Assembly (NCBI GenBank): GCA_900752215.1
Contig: CAADUO010000051.1
Coordinates: forward strand, 1 to 63,711
From: an uncultured Collinsella sp.
Lineage (GTDB): Bacteria > Actinomycetota > Coriobacteriia > Coriobacteriales > Coriobacteriaceae
Length of the DNA: 63,711 nt
Direction: 5' to 3'
The position numbers and the translations under genes are program-made. This document shows positions 31,371 to 41,800 of this stretch, piece after piece. Under the pieces are notes generated by a model. The model saw only the letters and a program-made list of their open reading frames with translations, did no database searches and was not told the DNA's origin. Within the stretch, counting starts at the first letter, position 1. Every line of letters begins with the position of its first letter.

Positions 31371-31670
31371 ATGAATATCGAGAACATGTTTGACAAGCCT
31401 GATGTCAAACAGCTGGTCCACGCATTTAGTCTTTTGGACGACGAGAACGATATCCAAGCGTTTTTAACCGATATCTGCACACCGCGCGAGATCTGCGATC
31501 TTTCTCAGCGCCTGCAGGTCGCGCGTTATCTGGACGAGGGCGAGCCCTATGTTGAGGTTCAGGCCCGTACCGGCGCTTCGTCCACCACGGTGAGCCGCGT
31601 TTCAAAGGCGCTGAACGGCGAGTACGGTGGCTACCGCAAGATTCTCATCAAACTGGAGGATGGCGAGTAG
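31371..31670 (+). CDS. YerC/YecD family TrpR-related DNA-binding protein
   Basis: A 99-residue all-helical protein. ICTPREICDLSQRLQVARYLDEGEPY is followed by VQARTGASSTTVSRVSKAL, the helix-turn-helix of the Trp-repressor superfamily. The YerC/YecD group lacks the tryptophan pocket of TrpR and its targets are poorly known. Start is ATG 31371; the ribosome-binding site is weak (TTGGCGGTGATCG). A strong terminator with a long T-run follows the stop, so the gene is monocistronic. The next gene, addB-like, begins 220 nt later, after a large palindromic repeat pair. Confidence 0.88.
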   Translation: MNIENMFDKPDVKQLVHAFSLLDDENDIQAFLTDICTPREICDLSQRLQVARYLDEGEPYVEVQARTGASSTTVSRVSKALNGEYGGYRKILIKLEDGE

Positions 31671-31696
31671 GCCAGCGGCAAAAACGAATTTCGCAG

Positions 31697-31723
31697 AACC
31701 GTCCCTTCGGGGGGCGGTTTTTT
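31697..31723 (+). terminator. Intrinsic terminator of the YerC-like gene
   Basis: AACCGTCCC (31697-31705) and GGGGCGGTT (31711-31719) with loop TTCGG, then six T (31718-31723). The last T bases run straight into the following repeat. Confidence 0.9.
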
Positions 31724-31807
31724 GATCCCTTGGGGACGGAGGAAAACGGATCGTCGGGTTAGACTGACCCCTCGTTGATCCGCTTTCCTCCGTCCCCAAG
31801 GGATCAA
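31722..31807. repeat. Head-to-head pair of TGATCC...GTCCCC repeats (BIME-like)
   Basis: An inverted copy (31723-31752: TGATCCCTTGGGGACGG and onward) and a direct copy (31776-31806) of the element at 20489 and 20887 face each other across 23 nt. Together they form an almost perfect hairpin of about 31 bp. This paired arrangement is what is called BIME in REP systems. Confidence 0.8.
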
Positions 31808-31890
31808 ATCTGTTGGCGCGGGGCAAATCTGTCCGCATGGGCGGGTAGGATGGATGCATTGATTATTGCGAACGGTTTGAGTGGAGGACC

Positions 31891-34800
31891 ATGCCTGTTC
31901 GAATCTATACCACCAATACCGGTACGGACTTGAGCGATGCCGAGGCGTCGTTGCTCGCCGACCTGGTTGCCCGCCACGGGCGTGCCGTTTTGCTGGCGCC
32001 CTCGTTTGCCGAGCTCGACGTGTGCCGTCACGATGCTGCGGTTGCTGGCGCCTCGCTGGGCGTTGACTACAAAACCCCAGCGTCGTGGCTTCGTTCGCTG
32101 TGGGAGCTTATGGGCGATGGCCGCAGCTTTGTCGACAACATGCAGCGCCAGATGCTGTTCTCGGACATGATCGTCCATCGCGACGATGCCGACCTGCAGC
32201 CGCTTTCGCGCAGTCAGGGCACGGTGCGCATGCTCGCGCGCATGGCCCGCGATGTGCTGCCGGGCGTAGCGGGGACGGGTGCTGAGCGCTGCTGCGGCGA
32301 CGTTTGCCGTCCCGAGCCCAAAAGCGACGCCGAGGCTCGTGTGTTCGAGCTTTTGCGCGCCTACGCGGGCGGTTTGGACCGTCGAGATATGGTTGAGCCC
32401 TGCGAGGCAGCTGACATTATGACCAGTGTCCTGGCCGATAGCCTGCCGGCGTGCACTCGCGCCGTATGCGTGCGCGGTATCACGTCGTTTACGCACGGCC
32501 TGCTCGAGCTGCTGTCGGCCGTGGCGAACAATGGGGGAGAAGTCGTTGTGCTGCTTGCCCGCGAGCAGGCGGCAATGCGCGAGGAACTTGCTGCCGCCTT
32601 CGATGCCCGCGGTGTGCTGTTTGAGGTCGCGCCGCTGGAGGAGGGTGCCGCTGCGCCCCAGACTGCCTCCAAGTCCGCCGCTCAGCCTACCTTTGTAGAG
32701 GTTGCCGGCCCTCACGCCCGCGCCCACGCCTATGTGGATGCAATCGATGAGCTGGTAAAAACGTGTGAGGACGCCGCGCTCGACGGCGGTGTCACGGCGT
32801 TCGCGGACCCCGTGCGCGTGCTCGTGGTGTCTGCCCGGGCGCCCCAGCTGTTCGGTGAACTCGCTGCCCGTTTGGCGGCGCGTCATATTGCGGCCGAGAC
32901 AACCGAGTTCACGGCGTTTTCCCAATCCATCGCGGGCAGGCAGTTCTCGGCGCTCGCCAATCTGATCGAGCGCATGAAGGCCGCCGACGAGGGCACCGCC
33001 TCCAAGACTGAGTGGTGGCCCGCTCCGGAGCTTACCGACTGGATCTACAGTCCGCTTTCGGGCGCCGATGCCGCCAGCGCGCGCACCTTCGACAAGAACA
33101 TGCGCCTGTCGCGCGGCAAGACCACCACGGCCGTCAAAAGCCTGCTGCAGAGCGTGCAGGGCCAGGTCAGGGGCACGCGCAAGGCCGCCAGTGATGATAA
33201 CTGGTTTAAGAACGTGCCGTGCGTGGTCTCGGACGTGTTCCAAGCGCTGTGGCGCGACAAACCCGTGACGGCGCTCAAGGCCATGCTCGCCGTCGCCGAG
33301 GCGTTGCCCGATCGCGCCTTTGGAGGCCTTGACGGTCAGGCTCGTCGCCAGGCGGAGACCGCCCTGCTGCGACATGCCATCGACATCCTTATGAACGATG
33401 CTCGTGCGCTCGACGTGTCGCAGGCCGCGACCGTGCCCGTGCTCGACGGCGTTCGTACCAAGGTGGACAAGCGCAGCGCCGCATACGATTACGAGGCCTA
33501 CGAGGTCGACCGCACGCCGCGCGCCCAGGTGCGCTTTGCGTCGCTTGCCGATGCGGCAGCCCTGCGCCCCGCCAGCTACGATGCCGTGCTGTTTGCCGAC
33601 GTCGACCTGGACAGTTATCCGCTCTCACATGAGGAGGGCCCGCTGGCCACGCTGACGGCAGAGTTGGATCGCAGCGGTGTGACGCTTGAGCCCGCGGCCC
33701 TGCTGCGTGTGCGCTTTGGCCGCGCGATGCAGGCCGCGCGCGGTCCGGTTGCGCTTGCCCGCGTGACGCACGATCGCCAGGCACGCGAGTGCTACCCGGC
33801 TGCCGTGTGGACCGAGCTGCGGGCGCACGCCGAGGCTGCCGGCGCCGCCCAGGTGACATGCGTGGGTGAGGGCGGTATCGTCGCCGATTTTGATCCAGCG
33901 GCCGGCGAGGGCACCGAGTGCAAGCGCGTCGCGTGCGAGGCTCCTCAACATTTGAGTGAGGCGGCTGTGCCGTACCTGGTCCTGCGCCGCCGCGATGGCG
34001 AGGGCGAGAACGCGCCGCTCGTGCCGCGCCTGACGTCCGCCTCGCAGATTGAGGCGTACTCGACGTGCCCGCTGTGCTGGTTCGTGTCGTATCGCGTGAA
34101 GCCCCAGTCCATCGACGCGGGCTTTGGCAACATGGAGAAGGGTAACTTTGTCCACGACGTGCTGGAGCACCTGCATGCCCGCCTGCCCCAGGAGGGCATG
34201 GAGCGCGTGACGCCCGAGAATCTGCCGCGCGCTCAGGAGCTGCTCCGCGAGGTCTTTGACGAGACGTTGGCCGAGCACGCCGGCAAGCGCGGCACGGAGG
34301 GCCCGCTGGTGCCGCTCTCTGCGGTGGAGGAGCGCCAGATGGCCGAGATCTTGCCGCAGCTGGAGGGCGTGCTTGCCTATGAAGCCGAGGCACTTGCCCC
34401 CTTTGCCCCGCGCTACCTGGAGTTCGCCTTCAACGAGCTCAAGGTCGAGTATGCCGGTCGGCCGCTTGGCGGGCGTATCGACCGCGTGGACGTGGATGCC
34501 GAGAATCGTGCTGTGGTGATCGACTACAAGCATCGCACGGGCGTTGAGGAGTTTAAGCTCGCCGACCCTACGGTGCGCGACGAGGAATCGGGCACGGCGC
34601 CCATCGACGATCCGCGCTGGTTGCCGCCCCATACTCAGACGCTTATCTATGCGCAGGCCATGCGCCGGGCGCTGGATCTGGATACCCGTGCGGCGCTCTA
34701 TTTTTCGACCAAGGGCGGCAAACCGGCGTTGCGAGGCGCCGCGAGTGCCGAGCTGCTCGAGGAGGAGCGTGGTGACGGTCGCATCCCGGGCCTTAAGAAA

Positions 34801-34989
34801 GGCTTCCCCGGCGAGGGTGGCAGCATGGACTTCGACGCCCTGCTCGATCGCGTGGAGGCCGGCATCGCCGAGCGCCTGCGCGAGCTCGAGGCGGGCAACG
34901 TTGCCGCCGTCGACCCGGCGTCGGCTCAGGCCGCGCATGCGCGCTGCTCGTATAACCACGAAGGAACGTTTGTAAGGAGGGACGTGTAG
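31891..34989 (+). CDS. addB: AddB-like exonuclease/helicase subunit (PD-(D/E)XK)
   Basis: A 1032-residue protein. The long N-terminal part is helicase-like but without a clear Walker A, as in the inactivated AddB/RexB subunits. The C-terminal nuclease is clear: SASQIEAYSTCPLCWF at the family start, GNFVHDVLEHLH, then GGRIDRVDVD ... VVIDYKHRTG (catalytic Asp and Lys) and the QTLIYAQAM (Q-x3-Y) helix. Cysteines in STCPLC and near the C-terminus (ARCSYNH) could hold part of the Fe-S staple of AddB, but the full four-Cys set is not obvious. With the AddA gene 3 nt downstream it forms the double-strand-break resecting AddAB complex. ATG 31891 has GTGGAGGACC before it. Confidence 0.85.
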   Translation: MPVRIYTTNTGTDLSDAEASLLADLVARHGRAVLLAPSFAELDVCRHDAAVAGASLGVDYKTPASWLRSLWELMGDGRSFVDNMQRQMLFSDMIVHRDDADLQPLSRSQGTVRMLARMARDVLPGVAGTGAERCCGDVCRPEPKSDAEARVFELLRAYAGGLDRRDMVEPCEAADIMTSVLADSLPACTRAVCVRGITSFTHGLLELLSAVANNGGEVVVLLAREQAAMREELAAAFDARGVLFEVAPLEEGAAAPQTASKSAAQPTFVEVAGPHARAHAYVDAIDELVKTCEDAALDGGVTAFADPVRVLVVSARAPQLFGELAARLAARHIAAETTEFTAFSQSIAGRQFSALANLIERMKAADEGTASKTEWWPAPELTDWIYSPLSGADAASARTFDKNMRLSRGKTTTAVKSLLQSVQGQVRGTRKAASDDNWFKNVPCVVSDVFQALWRDKPVTALKAMLAVAEALPDRAFGGLDGQARRQAETALLRHAIDILMNDARALDVSQAATVPVLDGVRTKVDKRSAAYDYEAYEVDRTPRAQVRFASLADAAALRPASYDAVLFADVDLDSYPLSHEEGPLATLTAELDRSGVTLEPAALLRVRFGRAMQAARGPVALARVTHDRQARECYPAAVWTELRAHAEAAGAAQVTCVGEGGIVADFDPAAGEGTECKRVACEAPQHLSEAAVPYLVLRRRDGEGENAPLVPRLTSASQIEAYSTCPLCWFVSYRVKPQSIDAGFGNMEKGNFVHDVLEHLHARLPQEGMERVTPENLPRAQELLREVFDETLAEHAGKRGTEGPLVPLSAVEERQMAEILPQLEGVLAYEAEALAPFAPRYLEFAFNELKVEYAGRPLGGRIDRVDVDAENRAVVIDYKHRTGVEEFKLADPTVRDEESGTAPIDDPRWLPPHTQTLIYAQAMRRALDLDTRAALYFSTKGGKPALRGAASAELLEEERGDGRIPGLKKGFPGEGGSMDFDALLDRVEAGIAERLRELEAGNVAAVDPASAQAAHARCSYNHEGTFVRRDV

Positions 34990-34992
34990 ACC

Positions 34993-37900
34993 ATGGATCT
35001 TTCGACTTTGATGCCGCAACAGCTGCAGATCGTCAAAACGCTCGACCGTCCGCTGTTTGTCTCGGCGGGCGCCGGCTCGGGCAAGACCTTTACCCTCACG
35101 CGCCGCATCGTCTACGCGCTCTCGCCCGAATCCGGTCCGTTCGTTGAGCATTTGGACCAGGTGCTCGCCATTACCTTTACCAAAGATGCCGCGGCCGAGA
35201 TCCGTGACCGCGTGCGCCGCGCGCTCATCGAAGAGGGCATGGACGAGGAGGCCCTGACCGTCGACGATGCGTGGATCTCGACCATTCACGGCATGTGCTC
35301 GCGTATCCTGCGCGCACACGCGTTGGAGCTGGGCATCGATCCCGAGTTCACGGTGCTCACCGATACCGACGAGCTTATGGACCAGGCTGTTGAGCATGTG
35401 CTGGCCCGCGCGACGGCACCCGATGCCGCCCCCGAGCTCGCGGCATCGCTCAAGGCCCTCTACGCCTGGTATCCCATGGCGGGCGAGGGCGGGCCGTTTG
35501 GTGCCGGCACCACCATCAAGGGCCTGGTGCGCGGCCTGCTGGAGCTCTCGAGCCAGCTGCCGGGCGGCATGGACGACGTGTGCGTGGCGCGCGGCCAGGC
35601 CGATACCTCGGCCCTTGCCGATGCCTATCGATCGGCGTTGGGTGCGAGCAAGGCGGCGACCGAAAAAGCGCAGGTGGCACTCGACGCCATCGACGCGTTC
35701 GAGGCGAGCGGCAAGACCATGGCCGATGCGGCACGACTCATGATGTCGTGCGCCATGCCGCGGGCGAGCAAGGCGTTCCCCAAGGAGCAGGTTGAGCTGC
35801 TCAAGGCCGAGGCCGCCGATGCGTTTATCAATATCGTGCTGGCCTGCGGCGGCCCGGCACTCGATGCGCTGGTGGGCCTGGCCCGTTCCGTGGAGGCCGA
35901 GTATCGCGCGCTCAAGGCCGGCCAGTCCACCCTCGATAATAACGACCTGCTGCGTATGGCTTACGAGGCGTTGCGCGATTACCCTGCCATTCGAGCGGCC
36001 TATGAGGGACGCTTTAAGATGGTTATGATCGACGAGTTCCAGGATACCGACCAGATGCAGGTCGACCTGATCCGTTACCTGACGGGCGCGGGGGAGCGTG
36101 CGCTGTGCACCGTGGGCGATGCGCAGCAGTCGATCTACCGCTTCCGCGGCGCCGAGGTCGAGGTCTTCCGCCGCCAGGAGCGCAAGGTGGGCTCGTCTGC
36201 CGCGCCCGAGGCGACTGCCGTGGCCGACGCCCCCGCCGGCGAGCTCGTCAAGCTCGTGCGCAACTTCCGCAGCCATGATGAGGTGCTGCGTTACGTGGCA
36301 CGCGTCTTCGACGGCGATGACGGCGGCCTGATGCAGGGCTTTTTGGACCTTGAGGCGAGCGACGGCCGCAAGGACACGCTGGTGGCAGACGCCTCGCGTC
36401 GCCAGGCCCTCTTTGTTGCCGGCGGCAGTACGCAGGAGCGCACACAGGCCAAGGCCCGTGCGATTGCCGAGCGATTCCGCGCGCTTGCCGATGCCGGCCA
36501 GCCCCAGGGCGGCATGGTGCTGCTGTTGGGCCGCATGACCAACGCGGACGTCTACGCACAGGCCTTCCGCGACCAGGGGCTCGACTGCGTCATCGCGGGC
36601 GGCTCGGTCTTTTCCCAAGCCGCCGAGGTGCAGACGGTGCGTGCCCTGGTTTGTGCGCTCGCCAATCCGGCCGATACGGCGCAGGGCCTTATGCCGCTGC
36701 TGGCCTCGCCGATGTTTGCACTCGGCGCCCAGGAGTTCCTGGCGCTGGCGACCAAGCTCGATAGCGAGACGGGGGAGACCTCGCGCCGGAATATCGACGT
36801 GGGCATCATGAGCGATTCCGATGTGCCGGGTCTGCAAGACTTGCCGCTCGTGACGCGCGCCCGCGAGGTGCTGCGCTATGCGCTTCGTCGCGTGGGCCGC
36901 GATTCGTTCGCGGCGATCGCACGCGACGTGGTCAACGCTTCGGGCTGGTTCGTGCGTCTGACGCAGCGTGGTCCCGAGGGCAAGGCCATTGCCGCCAACG
37001 TGCTCAAGGCGCTCGACGCCGTGGCCGAGGCGGAGGCCGAGTTCGGCAACTCGCCGCGTTCCATCGCGCTTGCCTTCGATCGCTTCTTGGCGGGCAAGGA
37101 AGCCCCGGGTGCCCTCAACGAGGAAGGCGACGGTGCGGTACGCATCATGACGGTGCACGCCTCCAAGGGTCTGGAATATCCGGTCGTGGCGGTCGCCGAG
37201 TGCTTTGGCGTGCGTAAGTCCTCGGGTGCGGCACAGATGGGTCGCGTCGAGGGCGGAGCGCAGGTCGTGGCGCTGCCGGCGCGCTTCGACGGCGTTAAGC
37301 TCGCCGACGGAACCTTTGTGAAGGGCGACGACGTTAAAAAGCAGTTTGAGCATGCGTTTAAGGGCAAGGGCACGTCGCTGTGGCTGCCGCCGGAGCTCAT
37401 GGAGGACGTCTGCGCGACGGGTTCTCCCGCCGAGGCATTTGCTCGCCTGCGCAACGACGACCTGCAGCTTTCGCTCGAGGAGCGGGCCCGCTTGCTCTAT
37501 GTTGCCATGACGCGTGCGCGCGAGCTGGTGATCTTGGCGATGGATGCCGGCGTGAGCCGTGGCAAGGTGACGGCGCCGACCTTCGACGTCGAGACCGATC
37601 TGACCTATGACGTGCTGCGCCGTATTTTGCCGACCGACGCTCTGGACATGCCGCAGCTCGATGCCGACCGCCTGGTGTTCGACAACTCCCAGCCGGGCGA
37701 CTACGAGCTCATTTCGCTCGCGGACTTTACCTTTGGCGAGCGGGCGTTTGAGGCCAACGCTTCGCTGGATGCCGAGGGCAGGCTTGTCCGCGGCGATGCG
37801 GAGCCGGAGGGCGCCGGTGCAGATGCCCGCGCCGCCGTTCCCGGTCCTGCCGACCCTGAGCCCGATGCGTTTGAGCTCGTGTATCCCCAGGCGGTGGGCG

Positions 37901-38625
37901 TGCGAATGGGCATCTGCCCGTATCCGGCGCGCGATTCGTACAGCTACTCGTCAATTGCAGCGGCGCTGCATGCCGAGTCCGAGGACCGTGCTGCCGAGAC
38001 GCACGTGCCCATGGACGAGGCCGGCGATGATGCGGAGTCGGATGGTTCCGAGATGACGGATGCAGACGTGGCCGCCGTTGAGCCCGCCGGCAACCCCATG
38101 GCGCTGGGCTCGGCGTTCCATGCCGCCTGCCAGTGGCTGATCGAGATGGGTGCCGATGCGCTGCCCGCCGCGCGTGCCGATGCACTGGCGCGTCTGTGGT
38201 GCCTGACGCCGGAGCAGCGCGAACGCTTCGACGTTGCTCTGGACCGCTGGCTCAAGTCGGCCGTTCGTGCCGACCTGCTCGCGTGGCCGTGCGTTCGCGC
38301 CGAGGTGCCGTTCTTTTCGCTGGGCTGCGAGGACGAGGACATCGCTCGCTACGGTGCATATGCCGAGGGCGCCATCGACGCTTTGGCGACGAACCCGGCC
38401 GATCCGTCACGCGCGCTGGTCATCGACTACAAGACGGGCGGCACGCCGGATGAGACGCCGGAACAGTTGCAGGAGAAGCACGTCCTGCAGGCGCGCGTCT
38501 ACGCTGATGTTCTACACAAGGCGGGCTTTGAGGCCGTGACCGTCAAGTTCGTCCGCGTGGAACAGGCCGATCCGACTCTCTTCGTCAATCCCGCCGAGCC
38601 CCAAGTAGTCACCTACAATCTCTAG
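34993..38625 (+). CDS. addA: AddA-like UvrD-family helicase-nuclease
   Basis: A 1210-residue protein with a complete superfamily 1A helicase and a C-terminal nuclease. Motif I SAGAGSGKTFTLTRR (23-37), Ia ITFTKDAAAEIRDRV, II MIDEFQDTDQMQ, III GDAQQSIYRFRGA, V MTVHASKGLEYPVV, VI LLYVAMTRARELV. The end has GSAFHAACQWL and ALVIDYKTGG (catalytic Asp and Lys), then QARVYADVLHK, the RecB-type nuclease signature. AddA translocates 3'-5' and, with AddB, resects DNA breaks for RecA. Between helicase and nuclease lies an acidic, poorly conserved insert (about 940-1030). Only three nucleotides separate the AddB stop from its ATG; the shared mRNA ends near the palindrome at 38638. Confidence 0.92.
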   Translation: MDLSTLMPQQLQIVKTLDRPLFVSAGAGSGKTFTLTRRIVYALSPESGPFVEHLDQVLAITFTKDAAAEIRDRVRRALIEEGMDEEALTVDDAWISTIHGMCSRILRAHALELGIDPEFTVLTDTDELMDQAVEHVLARATAPDAAPELAASLKALYAWYPMAGEGGPFGAGTTIKGLVRGLLELSSQLPGGMDDVCVARGQADTSALADAYRSALGASKAATEKAQVALDAIDAFEASGKTMADAARLMMSCAMPRASKAFPKEQVELLKAEAADAFINIVLACGGPALDALVGLARSVEAEYRALKAGQSTLDNNDLLRMAYEALRDYPAIRAAYEGRFKMVMIDEFQDTDQMQVDLIRYLTGAGERALCTVGDAQQSIYRFRGAEVEVFRRQERKVGSSAAPEATAVADAPAGELVKLVRNFRSHDEVLRYVARVFDGDDGGLMQGFLDLEASDGRKDTLVADASRRQALFVAGGSTQERTQAKARAIAERFRALADAGQPQGGMVLLLGRMTNADVYAQAFRDQGLDCVIAGGSVFSQAAEVQTVRALVCALANPADTAQGLMPLLASPMFALGAQEFLALATKLDSETGETSRRNIDVGIMSDSDVPGLQDLPLVTRAREVLRYALRRVGRDSFAAIARDVVNASGWFVRLTQRGPEGKAIAANVLKALDAVAEAEAEFGNSPRSIALAFDRFLAGKEAPGALNEEGDGAVRIMTVHASKGLEYPVVAVAECFGVRKSSGAAQMGRVEGGAQVVALPARFDGVKLADGTFVKGDDVKKQFEHAFKGKGTSLWLPPELMEDVCATGSPAEAFARLRNDDLQLSLEERARLLYVAMTRARELVILAMDAGVSRGKVTAPTFDVETDLTYDVLRRILPTDALDMPQLDADRLVFDNSQPGDYELISLADFTFGERAFEANASLDAEGRLVRGDAEPEGAGADARAAVPGPADPEPDAFELVYPQAVGVRMGICPYPARDSYSYSSIAAALHAESEDRAAETHVPMDEAGDDAESDGSEMTDADVAAVEPAGNPMALGSAFHAACQWLIEMGADALPAARADALARLWCLTPEQRERFDVALDRWLKSAVRADLLAWPCVRAEVPFFSLGCEDEDIARYGAYAEGAIDALATNPADPSRALVIDYKTGGTPDETPEQLQEKHVLQARVYADVLHKAGFEAVTVKFVRVEQADPTLFVNPAEPQVVTYNL

Positions 38626-38637
38626 CCCTCAGATAAC

Positions 38638-38700
38638 TTGCGGTGGAATAGTTCCTGTATTGCGGCCCAGATGGCCCAAGCGGGAACTATTTCACCGCAA
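38638..38700. repeat. REP-like palindrome with TTGCGGTGGAATAG ends
   Basis: TTGCGGTGGAATAGTTCC (38638-38655) pairs with GGAACTATTTCACCGCAA (38683-38700) with one wobble. The outer 14 bp equal those of the element at 27558-27622, but the inner GGGAC is replaced by TTCC/GGAA on both arms, so the change is compensated. Confidence 0.75.
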
Positions 38701-38801
38701 CTGCAAGAGGAGCCGTGTGGGTTTGGCTAGGTTCGGGTGCTGTCCGTGCCGTGGGGTAAAATCGTTCAGTCAGAACACGAACCCGCATCGGAGCTCATCA
38801 C

Positions 38802-41800
38802 ATGGCATTCGTCCATCTGCACAATCACACTGTTTTCTCCATGCTCGACGGCGCAACCCGTATCCAGGATATGGTCAACCGCGCCGTTGAGCTGGGCATG
38901 CCCGCCGTCGCCATTACCGACCATGGCTACATGTACGGCGTGCCCGACCTGGCGCTGGCCTGCGACGCCGTCAACCACAACACGCCCGAGTACAAAACCT
39001 GGAGTCACGACAAGGCCTTCTTAGAAAAGGACCGCCGCGACGAGCTGGTGGAGCCCGATCCCGAGGAAAACCCCCGCGAGCATGCCCAGTATGTGAAGGA
39101 CATGGCCATGTGGGACGAGAAGGGCAACATCGACGAGCTCAAGCCGCCCCTGGTCATCAAGCCCATCTTTGGGTGCGAGGTCTACTTTACGCCGGACGAG
39201 ACGCTCGCCCGCGACCATAAGCCCGAGCTCTACCACATGATCCTTCTGGCCAAGGACCAGGAGGGCTACGTCAACCTGATGCAGACGGTCTCCGAGGCCG
39301 CCGTGCAGGGCTTTTACTACAAGCCGCGCGTGACGCTCGACAACCTGCGCCGTCATGCCAAGGGCATGATCTGCACCAGCGCCTGTATCGCGGGCATTAT
39401 TCCCAAGTACATCGACCGCGGTGACATGGAAGGCGCCATTAAATGGGCCGAGACCTTCCGCGATACCTTCGACCCCGGCGACTTTTATATCGAGATTCAG
39501 GAACACGGCATTACCACCGATAACGGCCTGACCGACGAGCAGATGGACCGCACGCTCATCGATATCGCCAAGCAGGTGGGTGTCAAGGTCATCGCCACCA
39601 ACGACTTCCATTACCTGCGCCGCGAGGACGCCCCCGTGCAGGACGTCATCATGTGCATCGGTATGAATGCCAAGGTCGACGACCCCAACCGCATGCGTAT
39701 GACCGGCTCGGAGTTTTACATGAAGACCGAGGAGGAGATGCGGGCGATGTTCCCGTATTGCCCCGAGGCCTGCGACAACACGCTCGAGATTGCCGACAAG
39801 TGCTACGTGGAGCTCGACTGGGACTCCATCATCCTGCCGCGCTTCCCGCTGCTCGATCCCGGCGAGACGCACGAGAGCCAGTTCCGCCGCGAGTGCGAGA
39901 AGGGCCTGCGCCAGCACTACGGTGACGACTGGGCCACGCGCGAGATCGGTGGCGTCAACATCAAAGAGCGCTTTGAGTACGAATACAAGGTCATCTGCGA
40001 CAAGGGATTTGCCGCCTACTTCTTGATCGTTGCCGAGTACGTGCAATGGGCCAAGGACAACGGCATCGGCGTCGGCCCCGGCCGTGGTTCGGCCGCCGGC
40101 GCTATCGTCGCCTACGCCATGAACATCACCGCGTTCGACCCGCTCGAGAACGGCCTGATGTTCGAGAGGTTCCTGTCCCCGCAGCGTACCGAGATGCCCG
40201 ATATCGATATGGACTTCGACGATGAGCGGCGCCTCGAGGTCGTGGAGCACGTTCGCCAGCTCTACGGCCCCGAGAAGGTCACCCACGTCATCACCTACTC
40301 GACCATTAAGGCCAAGCAGGCCATCAACGACGCCGCGCGCGTTCTGGACTACCCGGTCTACATGGGCCAGCGCCTGTCCAAGATGGTTTCGAGCGACCCC
40401 AAGGTCAAGCTCAAGCAGGTGCTCGACAAACAACCCGGCAAAGAGGATCTGTTTAACCCCGATTTTGCCGAGGCCTATAAAAAGGACGACGACGCCCGCC
40501 GCATCATCGACACGGCGCTCTCGATTGAGGGCCTCACCCGTGGTGAGGGCGTGCACGCGTGCGCCGTTCTGATCTGCCGCGACCCCGTCAACGAGCACGT
40601 GCCCACCAAGCTCGACACCAAGGGCGGCGTCGAGATTACCCAGTACGAGGGCCATACCGTTGCCGACATGGGCCTGCTCAAGATGGACTTCCTGGGCCTG
40701 CGTACGCTGACGGTTATCTCTAAGGCCAAGGCAAACATCAAGAAGAACTTCGGCATCGACATCAAAGAGGAAGAGATTCCCTTTGACGACCCCGAGATCT
40801 TTAAGCTCATGGGCTCCGGCCACACCGCCGGCGTCTTCCAGGTCGAGTCCGCCGGCATGACGGCCACGATCAAGAACATGAAGCCCACCGAGTACAAGCA
40901 CGTCGTGGCATTGATCGCCCTGTACCGCCCGGGCCCGCTGGGCGCCGGCATGGTCTCGTCCTACATCAACCGTATGAACGGCAAGGAGCCGGCCGTCTCC
41001 TACGACGACCGGCTGGACGACATCCTGGGCGAAACCTACGGCACCATGGTCTACCAGGAGCAGGTTATGCTCATCTCCGTCGAGATGTGCGGCTTCTCCA
41101 AGGGCGAATCGGACTCGCGTATCCGTAAGCCCGTGGCTAAGAAAAAGATTAAGCTGCTCACGTCGACGGTGCTGCACTGGGAGGATGGTTCGGACGAGAC
41201 CACCTACGACCACTGGATGAACGGCGCTATCAAGAACAACTACACGCGCGAGGTCGCCCAGAAGATTTGGGACGATGTTCTCGAGTTCGCGTCCTACGCC
41301 TTCAACAAGTCGCACTCCGCCGGCTACGCCATTCTGGTTATGCAGACGGCGTGGCTCAAGGCGCACTATCCGCACGAGTACATGGCGGCCGTTCTGACGT
41401 CCTACACGGGCAAGACCGACAAGATCGTGCACTACGTCTCGGCGTGCCGCCACGACGGCATCCCCGTGCTTTCGCCAGATGTCAACGAGTCCGGTACCGA
41501 GTTCACGGCTACCAAGGAAGGCGTGCGCTTTGGTTTGGCTGGCATCCGCGGCGTGGGCACCGGCGTGGCGCAGGCGATTATCGCCGAGCGCGAGGCGGGC
41601 GGTCCGTTTAAGACGCTGCACGACTTTGTCGAGCGCGTGGACTCGAGCCAGGCCAACCGTCGCGTGATCGAATCGCTCATCAAGGCAGGCGCCTTCGACT
41701 CCACGGGGTATCCGCGTCGCCAGATGATGCACTTTGTGGATAAGAACAACCCCGAGAACATCATCGATGCCGCGGTAAAGCGCCAGAAAGATCGCGCGAG

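Noticed and set aside
33625..37353. 1242-residue open frame antisense to addB and addA
   Set aside because: Same codon-bias shadow; both sense genes have full sets of family motifs.
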